Part shown: piece by piece, positions 1 through 6,876 of the stretch
Layout of the letters: each line of letters opens with the position of its first letter
How positions within the stretch are numbered: position 1 is the stretch's first letter
Assembly: GCA_947448675.1 (NCBI GenBank)
Contig: CANFOR010000061.1
Coordinates: 1 to 13,077 of the forward strand
DNA: 13,077 bases
Origin: Betaproteobacteria bacterium
GTDB taxonomy: Bacteria; Pseudomonadota; Gammaproteobacteria; Burkholderiales; Burkholderiaceae_C
Direction: 5' to 3'
The notes under the pieces: model-generated
Seen by the model: the letters and a program-made list of their open reading frames with translations, nothing else
What the model was told of the DNA's origin: nothing
The model's database searches: none
Position numbers and translations under genes: made by a program

Positions 1-797
1 GCTTGGATGGTGGAGGCAAACACGCCGTCGCTGATGCTATCGGTCGAGATGCCACGGGTGGACTCAAACACGTCGGGTGTTTCCCACTCAAAGGCCACCA
101 CGGTGACGTTGTCGCCATGCTCGCCACCGCTGCGCAGGGCTTGCTCGACCAGGTCGGGCACAGCCACCCAAACAGCCGCCGTGGCCAAATGCTTGACGAT
201 GTCGGCATCGGGCACGGTTCCCCACAGACCGTCAGAGCAGATCAAAACTTTGTCGCCCTGCTCTAAGTGCACTGGGCCAGCGACGTCAAACACCGGCTTG
301 GTCGGTGAGCCCAAACAGGTGTACAAAATATTGCGATTGATGCGCTCGGCACGCTCCGGCATATTCATGTTTTGTTCGATGTAAGAATGGTCGCGTGTGC
401 GGGTGAGCAACTCACCGGCGCGCACCAGGTAGAGGCGCGAGTCGCCACAATGCACCCAGTACGCCGAAGTGCCTTGCACCAGGGCAGCAACCAGGGTGGT
501 ACGCGGGGTGTCGAGCATGCCTTTTTCGCTGGCGTAACGGATGATCTGCTGGTGCGAGGCCATCAGCGCATGGGTTAAAAACTCTACCGGGTCGTTCACA
601 GTGGGCTTGGCCTGCTTTTGGTACAGGGCCGACATGGTTTGCAGTGCAATCTGCGCGGCCACTTCACCCTCTGGGTGCCCCCCCATGCCGTCGGACAAAA
701 TGAACAGACCAGACTCGCGGGTGTAGCAGTAGCCCATGCGGTCTTCGTTGTTGCTGCGCCCGCCGCGGCGGCTGACTTGGAAGACCGAAAACTTCAT
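1..797 (-). CDS. PP2C-family Ser/Thr protein phosphatase (3' end beyond window)
   Basis: Metal-dependent phosphatase that removes phosphate from Ser/Thr residues, presumably in the cytoplasm. The 265 residues visible contain the full PP2C motif series: ED at 18-19, SDGMGGH at 35-41 (metal-binding D36), GDSRLY at 118-123, CSDGLWG at 187-193 (D189) and GDN at 228-230 (D229). These are the acidic residues that hold the two Mg/Mn ions in PrpC/Stp-like enzymes. The catalytic domain ends near residue 236, and the frame stays open for about 29 more residues to the window edge, so a C-terminal extension of unknown length exists. There is no signal peptide or membrane segment in the visible part. The start ATG overlaps the kinase stop codon (ATGA), indicating translational coupling, so the kinase is the likely partner that it opposes. 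Family assignment is secure; substrates cannot be read from the sequence. Confidence 0.93.
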   Translation of the reverse strand, partial: MKFSVFQVSRRGGRSNNEDRMGYCYTRESGLFILSDGMGGHPEGEVAAQIALQTMSALYQKQAKPTVNDPVEFLTHALMASHQQIIRYASEKGMLDTPRTTLVAALVQGTSAYWVHCGDSRLYLVRAGELLTRTRDHSYIEQNMNMPERAERINRNILYTCLGSPTKPVFDVAGPVHLEQGDKVLICSDGLWGTVPDADIVKHLATAAVWVAVPDLVEQALRSGGEHGDNVTVVAFEWETPDVFESTRGISTDSISDGVFASTIQ

Positions 798-1801
798 TTG
801 GTCTTACCGCCAAAGCCGGTGGCGGTACGCACATTTTTCTTGGTATCGGCCACCATGCTGTCAAATTGCATGCGCATTTTTTCGGTGACAGTGAGCTTGG
901 TGTAGCGGCGTTCGGCCTCGCGGGCCAATTCTTTTTGCAACGCAAACACCGACTGGGGCCGCGCCAAGGGGTCGAGCGCCATGCACCACTCGGCCACTTC
1001 GATCAGGTTGTCGGAGTACACGCCACGCAGACGCGAGAGCGACAGGGCCAAGCGGTCTTTCTCCAAACGCTGGGGTGCATCGTTGGGCGGGTAGCCCTGC
1101 ATGCAAGCGTAGATGCAAGCGCCAATGGCATAGATGTCGGTCCAAGGGCCCATGGAGGAGTCGCGCCGGTACATCTCGGGGGCAGCAAAACCCGGGGTGT
1201 ACATGGGGCGAATGAAGTTGCCTTCTTTGTTCAAGACCTCGCGCGCCGCGCCGAAGTCGATCATCACGGCTTTATTGTCGTCAGTGATGAAAATGTTGGC
1301 GGGCTTGATGTCTAAGTGCAGCATTTTGTGCTGGTGCACGATGCGCATGCCGCGCAAAATTTCGTCAAACAAAGAGCGAATAGTGGACTCGCGGAAGACT
1401 TTTTCTTTCTTCAGGTCGCGCGCGGTGATGATGAAGTCTTGCAGGGTGCCGCCCTCCAAATAATTCATCACCATGTAGACAGTTTCGTTCTCACGGAAGA
1501 AGTTCAGCACACTCACCACCGAGGCGTGCGAGATTTGCGCCAGCGAACGACCTTCTTCAAAAAAGCTCTTCAAACCCAGGCGGTACAAAGAGAGTTTTTC
1601 AGCTTGCACTTGGGGCAGCAATTCACCAGGCGCGCGGGTCGCCAGCGACGAGGGCAGGTACTCTTTAATTGCAACCTGCTGGCCCTCGTTGTCTACGGCC
1701 AGATAAACTACACCGAATCCACCAGCCGAGACCTTGCGCACAATGCGGTAGCCACCGATCACGGTATCGGGCGGCAATGAGGACGGTTTCAATTTCGACA
1801 T
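794..1801 (-). CDS. Serine/threonine protein kinase, soluble, non-RD type
   Basis: Hanks-type kinase of 335 residues that phosphorylates Ser/Thr on proteins. Visible motifs are a glycine loop (SAGGFGVVYLA, 25-35), the VAIK lysine K46, a helix-C glutamate at 82 or 83, the catalytic loop HLDIKPAN (162-169, base D164, N169), DFG at 182-184 and APE at 207-209. The catalytic loop reads HLD in place of HRD, making it a non-RD kinase, so activation-loop phosphorylation may not be the switch. The kinase fold ends near residue 293. The remaining 40 or so residues are basic and charged, with no transmembrane helix and no PASTA, FHA or other sensor domain, so the enzyme is probably cytoplasmic. It is first in a two-gene unit with the PP2C phosphatase and divergent from yicC. 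No strong ribosome binding site precedes the chosen ATG, but the glycine loop begins only 24 residues in, so little room exists for another start. Confidence 0.93.
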   Translation of the reverse strand: MSKLKPSSLPPDTVIGGYRIVRKVSAGGFGVVYLAVDNEGQQVAIKEYLPSSLATRAPGELLPQVQAEKLSLYRLGLKSFFEEGRSLAQISHASVVSVLNFFRENETVYMVMNYLEGGTLQDFIITARDLKKEKVFRESTIRSLFDEILRGMRIVHQHKMLHLDIKPANIFITDDNKAVMIDFGAAREVLNKEGNFIRPMYTPGFAAPEMYRRDSSMGPWTDIYAIGACIYACMQGYPPNDAPQRLEKDRLALSLSRLRGVYSDNLIEVAEWCMALDPLARPQSVFALQKELAREAERRYTKLTVTEKMRMQFDSMVADTKKNVRTATGFGGKTK

Positions 1802-1857
1802 GGTGTGTGGCTTGCGTTCCGCCCGTTTGGCGGTTTCCTAAAGAAGCGGAATCTCTG
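1802..1857. promoter_or_regulatory. Divergent kinase/yicC intergenic region with a short GC-rich inverted repeat
   Basis: These 56 bases must carry the 5' signals of both the kinase (minus) and yicC (plus), unless promoters lie inside the genes. A perfect 5-bp inverted repeat, CCGCC-cgttt-GGCGG, sits at 1819-1833. It could be an operator or an RNA hairpin in either leader. No convincing -35/-10 pair was found for either direction. A purine-rich stretch at 1841-1850 (AAGAAGCGGA) is the probable yicC ribosome binding site, ending 7 bases before the ATG. Confidence 0.4.
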
Positions 1858-2790
1858 ATGTCAGTTTACAGCATGACCGGCTATGCCACGGGGCAATGGC
1901 CAGGCGCCCTCTCTAGCAACGCTGCCGAGCCAAGTTCGGCCACCAGCACGCGCTCGCGCATCGGCTTGGAAATCCGCTCGGTGAACAGCCGCTTTTTGGA
2001 TTTAAGCTTTCGCCTCTCAGACGAATTGCGCGCCCACGAGCCCGCCCTGCGCGAATTGCTGATGGCTAAGCTGCGGCGAGGCAAGGTCGAAGTGCGCGCG
2101 GCGGTCGAGGCCAGCGCAAGCAGCCAGCTGCGCGACCCATCGCCCAAACTCTTGCAACGCTTGGCCTCCTTGCAAGACAGCACCCGCACTTGGCTGCCCG
2201 ACGCCAGTGCCTTCAGCATGGCCGACGTTTTGCGCCTGGCCGCTGGTGAAGGCCAAGGCACGCAAGACCACCGCGAAGCCCTGCTGGCCTTGGCCACGCA
2301 AGTGCTGACCGACTTTATGGGCTCGCGCGAGCGCGAGGGCGCCAAATTGGCCAGCATGCTGCAAGGCCACACCGCACAACTTCGCGCCTTAGCCGCCCGC
2401 GCACAGCCCCTGGTGCCCCAGCTGGTAGCGCAGCAACGCCAGCGCTTTTTAGAGCGCTGGAACGAGGCCTTGGGCCTGACAGGCAGCGCGGCCACCAGCG
2501 GCGCAGAAGGCGCGCAAGACCGCGCCCTGCAAGAGGCCACGGCCTTTGCCATTCGCATCGATGTGGCTGAAGAAATAACCCGCCTACTGGCCCACTTAGA
2601 CGAAATCGACCGCCTGCTGGCCAAACCCAAGGGCGAGTTGGGCAAGCGCCTGGACTTTGTGATCCAAGAGCTGCATCGCGAGGCCAATACCCTGGGCTCT
2701 AAATCGGCCGTGCTGGAGATGACGCAGATCTCGGTCGACATGAAGGTGCTGATCGAGCAAATGCGCGAACAGGTCCAAAACCTGGAGTGA
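1858..2790 (+). CDS. yicC: YicC-family endoribonuclease-like protein
   Basis: The 310-residue protein matches E. coli YicC (about 287 residues) from end to end. It has SMTGYA at 5-10, VNSRFLD at 42-48, RGKVEVR in the N-terminal domain, the C-terminal DUF1732 block with RIDVAEEITRL, RLDFVIQELHREANTLGSKS and the terminal IEQMREQVQNLE. YicC proteins are reported to act as endoribonucleases and to affect small-RNA turnover; that function is taken from the family, not from the sequence. An insert of roughly 20-25 Ser/Ala/Thr-rich residues after residue 16 explains the extra length. ATG 1858 was chosen because the purine-rich AAGAAGCGGA lies just upstream; ATG 1873 (SMTGYA) is an alternative four codons later, and a longer upstream frame lacks family similarity. 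It leads a likely yicC-gmk-rpoZ unit, 41 bases before gmk. Confidence 0.92.
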   Translation: MSVYSMTGYATGQWPGALSSNAAEPSSATSTRSRIGLEIRSVNSRFLDLSFRLSDELRAHEPALRELLMAKLRRGKVEVRAAVEASASSQLRDPSPKLLQRLASLQDSTRTWLPDASAFSMADVLRLAAGEGQGTQDHREALLALATQVLTDFMGSREREGAKLASMLQGHTAQLRALAARAQPLVPQLVAQQRQRFLERWNEALGLTGSAATSGAEGAQDRALQEATAFAIRIDVAEEITRLLAHLDEIDRLLAKPKGELGKRLDFVIQELHREANTLGSKSAVLEMTQISVDMKVLIEQMREQVQNLE

Positions 2791-2820
2791 GCGTGCGCCG
2801 CCTTCTCAACCGCTGCCTTG

Positions 2821-2826
2821 TAAAAT
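2821..2826 (+). promoter_or_regulatory. -10-like hexamer just before gmk
   Basis: TAAAAT ends five bases before the gmk ATG, in otherwise GC-rich sequence. If used as a -10 element, transcription would begin at or next to the A of the start codon. No good -35 hexamer stands at 16-18 bases. No purine-rich ribosome binding site is present between yicC and gmk. Read-through from yicC remains the simpler source of gmk mRNA. Confidence 0.3.
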
Positions 2827-2831
2827 AGACC

Positions 2832-3452
2832 ATGGACTACCCCGGAAACCTTTTTGTTGTCTCAGCGCCCAGTGGCGCAGGCAAATCCAGCTTGGTTAAA
2901 GCACTGCGCGAGCTGGACGCGCAAATTTCGCCCTCAGTTTCACACACCACACGCGCGCCACGCGGTCAAGAAAAAGATGGCCGTGAATACCATTTTGTCA
3001 GCGACGCTGAATTCGACCGAATGGTCTTGGCCGACAGCTTTTTTGAGTGGGCGCATGTGCATGGCCACCGCTCGGGCACCTCGCGCCAAGCGATTGAAGA
3101 GCGCATGCGGGCCGGTGGCGACGTCATCTTGGAGATCGACTACCAAGGCGCCATCAACATCAAACGATTGTTCCCCAACGCGGTGCTGGTCTTCATTTTG
3201 CCGCCGAGTTTTGAAGAGCTGCTGGCCCGCATCGAGCGGCGCGGCGAAGACAGCGCCGACAAAATCGCGCTTCGCATGAAAAACGCCGAACACGAGGTGG
3301 CCCAGGCCAGCGGTTTCGACTTCGTTATAATCAACGAGTTATTCGAAAGGGCATTGTTCGATCTCAAAGCTATCGTTCATGCCCAAAGGCTCAAGTACAG
3401 CGCCCAGCGTCGGTTGCGAGCCTCCACCTTCCAAGCATTGCACCTCGATTAA
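2832..3452 (+). CDS. gmk: Guanylate kinase
   Basis: Catalyses ATP + (d)GMP to ADP + (d)GDP in the cytoplasm, an essential step of purine nucleotide supply and of GTP/(p)ppGpp pools. At 206 residues it is almost the length of the E. coli enzyme (207). The N-terminus carries the P-loop SAPSGAGKSS (11-20). It is followed by the GMP-binding region SHTTRAPRGQEKDGREYHFV (37-56), by HGHRSGTSR, by EIDYQGA (about 101-107) and by the lid-region RIERRGED. All key motifs are intact. The start is fixed by the family N-terminus, although no ribosome binding site is seen and an AT-rich TAAAAT lies immediately upstream. Its TAA stop forms part of the rpoZ ribosome binding site (TAAGGAA), which suggests coupled expression with rpoZ. 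Confidence 0.97.
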   Translation: MDYPGNLFVVSAPSGAGKSSLVKALRELDAQISPSVSHTTRAPRGQEKDGREYHFVSDAEFDRMVLADSFFEWAHVHGHRSGTSRQAIEERMRAGGDVILEIDYQGAINIKRLFPNAVLVFILPPSFEELLARIERRGEDSADKIALRMKNAEHEVAQASGFDFVIINELFERALFDLKAIVHAQRLKYSAQRRLRASTFQALHLD

Positions 3453-3465
3453 GGAACCTGTCCCC

Positions 3466-3669
3466 ATGGCCCGCATTACCGTTGAAGACTGCCTCGACAA
3501 GATCCCCAACCGCTTTCAGCTGGTGCTCGCTGCCACTTACCGCGCGCGCATGCTGAGCCAAGGCCATGCCGCTAAAATTGACAGCAAAAACAAGCCCTGC
3601 GTGACCGCCCTGCGCGAAATCGCTGAAGGCAAAGTTGGCATTGAAATGCTGAAAAAAGTACCTGGCTAA
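3466..3669 (+). CDS. rpoZ: DNA-directed RNA polymerase omega subunit
   Basis: Small subunit (67 residues) that helps assemble and stabilise RNA polymerase by binding beta-prime; in proteobacteria it also forms part of one (p)ppGpp binding site. The sequence MARITVEDCLDKIPNRFQLV followed by AATYRARMLSQGHA and ending GIEMLKKVPG is typical of the beta-proteobacterial protein at full length. The start is supported by an AAGGAA ribosome binding site at 3451-3456, nine bases upstream and overlapping the gmk stop codon. A longer frame opening upstream within gmk is ignored, since the family begins at MARIT. A rho-independent terminator lies 20 bases after the stop. Neighbouring spoT makes and degrades the ppGpp to which this subunit responds. 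Confidence 0.97.
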   Translation: MARITVEDCLDKIPNRFQLVLAATYRARMLSQGHAAKIDSKNKPCVTALREIAEGKVGIEMLKKVPG

Positions 3670-3689
3670 GCGCTGTGCGCTCTGCCAGC

Positions 3690-3714
3690 AAGCGCCGCTC
3701 GTCGGCGCTTTTTT
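3690..3714 (+). terminator. Rho-independent terminator after rpoZ
   Basis: A perfect 8-bp stem AAGCGCCG / CGGCGCTT closes a five-base loop (CTCGT) and runs directly into a T tract (last stem bases plus TTTT, 3709-3714). It starts 20 bases after the rpoZ stop and should end the yicC-gmk-rpoZ transcript, separating it from spoT. A second T-rich run (3721-3726) follows. Confidence 0.9.
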
Positions 3715-3758
3715 ATGCCCTTTTTTATAGCCGTTCTTTATAGCCTTGGGTAGTGCCA

Positions 3759-3788
3759 TTGAACTTGGGGCCTGTGTGGCGCTACATT
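3759..3788 (+). promoter_or_regulatory. Candidate promoter for spoT
   Basis: TTGAAC (3759-3764) and TACATT (3783-3788) are separated by 18 bases and resemble sigma-70 -35 and -10 hexamers. They sit after the rpoZ terminator and before spoT, where a promoter is needed. The -10 ends six bases before the ATG, so the predicted start of transcription falls at or next to the start codon. No experiment supports the promoter. Confidence 0.5.
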
Positions 3789-3794
3789 TAAGGA

Positions 3795-6074
3795 ATGAGC
3801 GCAGTCGTCAAACCTAAATCCCCTAGCACTGGCAAGCTAAAAACCAGCCCTGCTGCCGCCAATGCGGCCGCGGCCAGCTTTGCCGCGCTGACCGCCAAAC
3901 TCGACTACTTAGACGCCGCCGACATCAACCAGGTGCGCCGCGCCTACCGCTTTGCCGACGAGGCCCACCTGGGCCAATTGCGCAGCAGTGGCGAGCCCTA
4001 CATCACCCACCCCATTGCCGTGGCCCAACAATGCGCCGAGTGGAAGCTCGACGCCCAAGCCCTGATGGCTGCACTCTTGCACGACGCGATCGAAGACTGC
4101 GGCATCACCAAACCCGAGTTGATCGAAAAATTTGGCGCGCCGGTGGCCGAGCTGGTCGATGGCCTGACCAAGCTCGACAAACTGCAGTTTTCGACGCGCG
4201 AAGAAGGCCAAGCCGAATCCTTTCGCAAAATGCTCTTGGCCATGGCGCGTGATGTGCGCGTCATCCTCATCAAACTGGCCGACCGCAGCCACAATATGCG
4301 CACCTTGGGCGACGTGCCGCGCGAAAAATGGGAACGCACCTCGCGCGAAACGCTCGACATTTACGTGCCGATTGCGCACCGCTTGGGCCTGAACCAAACT
4401 TACCGCGAACTGCAAGAGCTGTCCTTCCGCCATCTGCGGCCATGGCGCTATGCAGTTCTGTCGCGGGCGGTAAGCAAGGCGCGCAGCCGCCGCCGTGACC
4501 TGATCCAAAAAGTGCAGCGCGAAGTGGAGGCAGCTTTCCAAAGCGCCAACATCCCGGTGCAACTGTCGGGCCGCGAAAAAACCCTGTACTCGGTCTACCG
4601 CAAAATGAGCGAGAAGCACCTGAGCTTTGCCCAGGTGACCGATATTTACGGCTTTCGCGCCATCGTGCCCGAGGTGCTGCAGTGCTACACCGCCCTAGGT
4701 CTACTGCACCAAATGTACAAACCGGTTCCGGGCAAATTCAAAGACCACATCGCCATTACCAAGCTCAACGGCTACCAGTCGCTGCATACCACGGTGGTCG
4801 GGCCTTCGGGCGTGAATGTGGAGTTTCAAATGCGCACCGAGGCCATGCACATGGTAGCCGAGTCGGGCGTGGCCGCACACTGGCTCTACAAGGCTACCGA
4901 ACCCGGCAGCAGCGAGGCCGACCGCTTGGGCACCAAGTGGCTGCAGTCTTTGCTCGACATCCAAAACGAGACACGCGACGCGGCTGAGTTTTGGGACCAC
5001 GTGAAGGTGGATTTATTCCCCGATGCGGTCTATGTATTCACGCCCAAGAGCCGCATCATGGCCTTGCCGCGTGGAGCCACCGTGGTGGACTTTGCCTATG
5101 CCGTGCACACCACGATTGGCGACCACGCCGTCGCCGCACGCGTCAACAACGAGCCCGTACCGCTGCGCACCGAACTCAAAAACGGCGATGTGGTCGACGT
5201 CATTACCGCGCCGGTCTCCAAACCCAATCCATCATGGTTAGGCTTTGTGCGTACCGGACGGGCGCGCTCCAAAATTCGCCATCACCTGAAAACCATGGCG
5301 CAAAGCGAGTCGCAAGCCCTGGGCGAAAAACTGCTTGACCAAGCCCTGCGCGCCGAAGGTATCGAACAGCCGCCTGCGCCCGATGGGCCACAGCAAGCCC
5401 TGTGGGAGAAGGTGCTGCGCTTTACCGGCAACCGCAACCACGCCGAGCTACTGACCGACCTGGGCCTGGGCAAGCGGGTGGCCAGCATCGTCGCCAAACG
5501 CCTCAGTGCCCTGCTGACCGAACAGGGCGAAAAGCCCAATGCCTTGCTGATGACGCGCGAACGCTTTATGGCGCACGAAACCGTCTCGCAAGCCGGCTTG
5601 GTGGTGGACGGCAGCGAGAACGCCTCGGTGCAATACGCCCGCTGCTGCCGCCCGGTGCCAGGCGATGCCATCTTGGGTTATTTGGGCCGGGGCGAAGGCC
5701 TGGTGGTGCACACCCAAGCCTGCTCGGTGGCGCAGCGCCTGCAAAACAAAGACAGTGAGCGCTTTATTCCCATCGAGTGGTCCGACGAGCCGGTGCGCCC
5801 CTTTGAGGCCGAGATGGTGGTCACCGTCGGTAATGGCAAGGGTGTGTTGGCACGGGTGGCCGCCGCCATTACCAGCGCCGAGGCCGACATCAGCCACGTC
5901 GATATGGGCGAAGAGGCCGCCAGCGACGCCACCGACCTGCGCTTTGTCATCGCCGTGCGCGACGCAAGCCACCTAGACGCCGTTTTACGGGCCTTAAAGC
6001 GCGTGCCAGCTGTCATGCATGCCCTGCGCGCTGGCGGGGCCAGCAATGGCCGTTTTAACGCGACGGATAGCTAA
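3795..6074 (+). CDS. spoT: Bifunctional (p)ppGpp synthetase/hydrolase, RelA/SpoT family
   Basis: Makes and hydrolyses the alarmone (p)ppGpp, controlling the stringent response. The 759 residues hold the full long-RSH layout. The HD hydrolase domain has THP at 71-73, LLHDAIED at 94-101 and DRSHNMRT at 163-170. The synthetase domain has GREKTLYSVYRK (259-270), DIYGFRAI (283-290) and GYQSLHT (326-332). TGS spans about 406-470, the cysteine motif RCCRPVPGD 616-624 and ACT about 674-745. The intact HD motif argues for hydrolase activity. The synthetase loop reads KFKD (314-317), close to the RxKD of bifunctional enzymes and unlike the ExDD of RelA. An in-frame TAA at 3789-3791 forces the start to ATG 3795, and an AAGGA sequence touches the ATG with no spacing, so it cannot be a normal ribosome binding site. 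Its last 20 bases overlap greB tail to tail. Confidence 0.96.
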   Translation: MSAVVKPKSPSTGKLKTSPAAANAAAASFAALTAKLDYLDAADINQVRRAYRFADEAHLGQLRSSGEPYITHPIAVAQQCAEWKLDAQALMAALLHDAIEDCGITKPELIEKFGAPVAELVDGLTKLDKLQFSTREEGQAESFRKMLLAMARDVRVILIKLADRSHNMRTLGDVPREKWERTSRETLDIYVPIAHRLGLNQTYRELQELSFRHLRPWRYAVLSRAVSKARSRRRDLIQKVQREVEAAFQSANIPVQLSGREKTLYSVYRKMSEKHLSFAQVTDIYGFRAIVPEVLQCYTALGLLHQMYKPVPGKFKDHIAITKLNGYQSLHTTVVGPSGVNVEFQMRTEAMHMVAESGVAAHWLYKATEPGSSEADRLGTKWLQSLLDIQNETRDAAEFWDHVKVDLFPDAVYVFTPKSRIMALPRGATVVDFAYAVHTTIGDHAVAARVNNEPVPLRTELKNGDVVDVITAPVSKPNPSWLGFVRTGRARSKIRHHLKTMAQSESQALGEKLLDQALRAEGIEQPPAPDGPQQALWEKVLRFTGNRNHAELLTDLGLGKRVASIVAKRLSALLTEQGEKPNALLMTRERFMAHETVSQAGLVVDGSENASVQYARCCRPVPGDAILGYLGRGEGLVVHTQACSVAQRLQNKDSERFIPIEWSDEPVRPFEAEMVVTVGNGKGVLARVAAAITSAEADISHVDMGEEAASDATDLRFVIAVRDASHLDAVLRALKRVPAVMHALRAGGASNGRFNATDS

Positions 6075-6606
6075 CCCGCAGCACCTCCAGCTCGCGCAGG
6101 CCTGCGGGCGTGGGCAGGCGCACACTGTCGCCCTCGCGTGCTTTGAGCAGGGCCCGCGCCACCGGGGCCACCCAACTGACCTCGCCGCGCGTGGTGTCGG
6201 CTTCGTCAATACCCAAGATGGTGATGCTGCGCTCTTGCCCAGTGTCGTCGGCATAGGTCACTGTTGCACCAAAAAAGATTTGCTCGCTGCCGTGGTGCAG
6301 GCGCGGGTCGGTGACCTCGGCAATCTCTAAGCGCTTGGTTAAAAAGCGGATGCGCCGGTCGATCTCGCGCAGGCGTTTTTTGCCGTAGAGGTAGTCGCCG
6401 TTCTCGGAACGGTCGCCATTTTTGGCGGCCCAGTGCACCGCCTCAACCACCTTGGGGCGCTCACTGTCCATCAGCTCCAGCAATTCGCTGCGCAAGCGCG
6501 CATAGCCTGCCGGCGTGATGTAGTTTTTGCCGCCCGGTGGCAGCGGCGGTAGGCCAGGCTCGTCGTCATCGGCAGCATCGGTTTCGCGGGTAAAGGCTTT
6601 GCTCAT
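6055..6606 (-). CDS. greB: Transcription elongation factor GreB
   Basis: Binds the RNA polymerase secondary channel and stimulates cleavage of backtracked transcripts. The 183-residue protein shows the Gre coiled-coil signature NGDRSENGDYLYGKKRLREI (63-82), with the tip acidic residues D65 and E68, then RRIRFLTKRLEIAEV, and the C-terminal FKBP-like domain with SWVAPVARALL. NYITPAG (28-34) and the acidic DDDE stretch (13-16) place it with the longer GreB forms of Burkholderiales. ATG 6606 (MSKAFTRE) matches the family N-terminus; two upstream in-frame ATGs would only add unrelated residues. No clear ribosome binding site was found. The gene converges on spoT and overlaps its stop region. GreB and ppGpp both act on RNA polymerase at or near the secondary channel. 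Confidence 0.95.
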   Translation of the reverse strand: MSKAFTRETDAADDDEPGLPPLPPGGKNYITPAGYARLRSELLELMDSERPKVVEAVHWAAKNGDRSENGDYLYGKKRLREIDRRIRFLTKRLEIAEVTDPRLHHGSEQIFFGATVTYADDTGQERSITILGIDEADTTRGEVSWVAPVARALLKAREGDSVRLPTPAGLRELEVLRVSYPSR

Positions 6607-6771
6607 GGGGCAAGAATACGCCATTGTCAATGCCTGGGGCATCAGCGCGAGCGCATTCGTGAGACAATAGAACCCTGTTCAGGCTTGCCAGTTGCCTGCA
6701 ACGTCTTCGGTCAGTAGGGCACCCATGCCGCGCTGCACCGCCGTAGTCTCCCCGTCTGCCTTTGACTGGTG

Positions 6772-6803
6772 CCACGCAATCAACCACCTTGGTTGCGCCG
6801 TGG
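6772..6803 (+). other. Possible two-stage RNA hairpin upstream of rhlE
   Basis: The outer stem CCACG (6772-6776) / CGTGG (6799-6803) and inner stem CAACC (6781-6785) / GGTTG (6791-6795) are nested, with a five-base loop ACCTT and a small internal loop (CAAT opposite CGC). Ten base pairs in 32 bases is more than expected by chance, but chance is not excluded. If rhlE has a long leader it could be a regulatory structure; no T tract follows, so it is not a terminator. Confidence 0.35.
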
Positions 6804-6863
6804 TGACAGGCCGATCTTTGAGCCATTTGTGCCCGCAAACCGCGCCAGATGTGCGTCTCTAGC

Positions 6864-6869
6864 TATACT
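6864..6869 (+). promoter_or_regulatory. -10 element (TATACT) just before rhlE
   Basis: TATACT matches the sigma-70 -10 consensus at five of six positions and ends seven bases before the rhlE ATG. No good -35 hexamer is visible at the usual distance. No ribosome binding site lies between it and the ATG. If active, it would give an mRNA that starts at or within a base or two of the start codon. Confidence 0.4.
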
Positions 6870-6876
6870 TTTTGAT

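Larger units (their letters stand above)
6607..6876. other. Divergent greB/rhlE intergenic region
   Basis: This 270-base stretch separates greB (minus) from rhlE (plus) and must contain promoters for one or both. It is GC-rich, except near the rhlE start. A frame open from GTG 6769 would extend RhlE by 36 residues, but these are Pro/Arg-rich and lie before the normal RhlE N-terminus, so I read it as non-coding. Small inverted repeats are present, for example CAGGC...GCCTG in the 6679-6700 area and the hairpin annotated at 6772-6803. No tRNA-like or known riboswitch fold was recognised. Confidence 0.5.

Noticed and set aside
1669..1857. Longer YicC starting inside the kinase gene
   Set aside because: The extension is antisense to the kinase coding region, and the family begins at or near SMTGYA.
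1881..2741. 286-codon minus-strand frame opposite yicC
   Set aside because: It is Ser/Arg/Ala-rich shadow sequence with no family resemblance, while yicC on the plus strand matches its family along its whole length.
3909..4619. 236-codon open frame on the minus strand inside spoT
   Set aside because: It lies opposite a fully supported RSH protein, has no recognisable domain, and long antisense frames are expected in GC-rich coding DNA.
6625..6630. Perfect TTGACA on the minus strand upstream of greB as a -35 box
   Set aside because: No -10 hexamer stands at 16-18 bases; that position already falls on the greB start codon.
6769..6876. Longer RhlE from GTG 6769
   Set aside because: The extra 36 residues are Pro/Arg-rich and precede the normal MTFEALNL N-terminus; no ribosome binding site supports the GTG.
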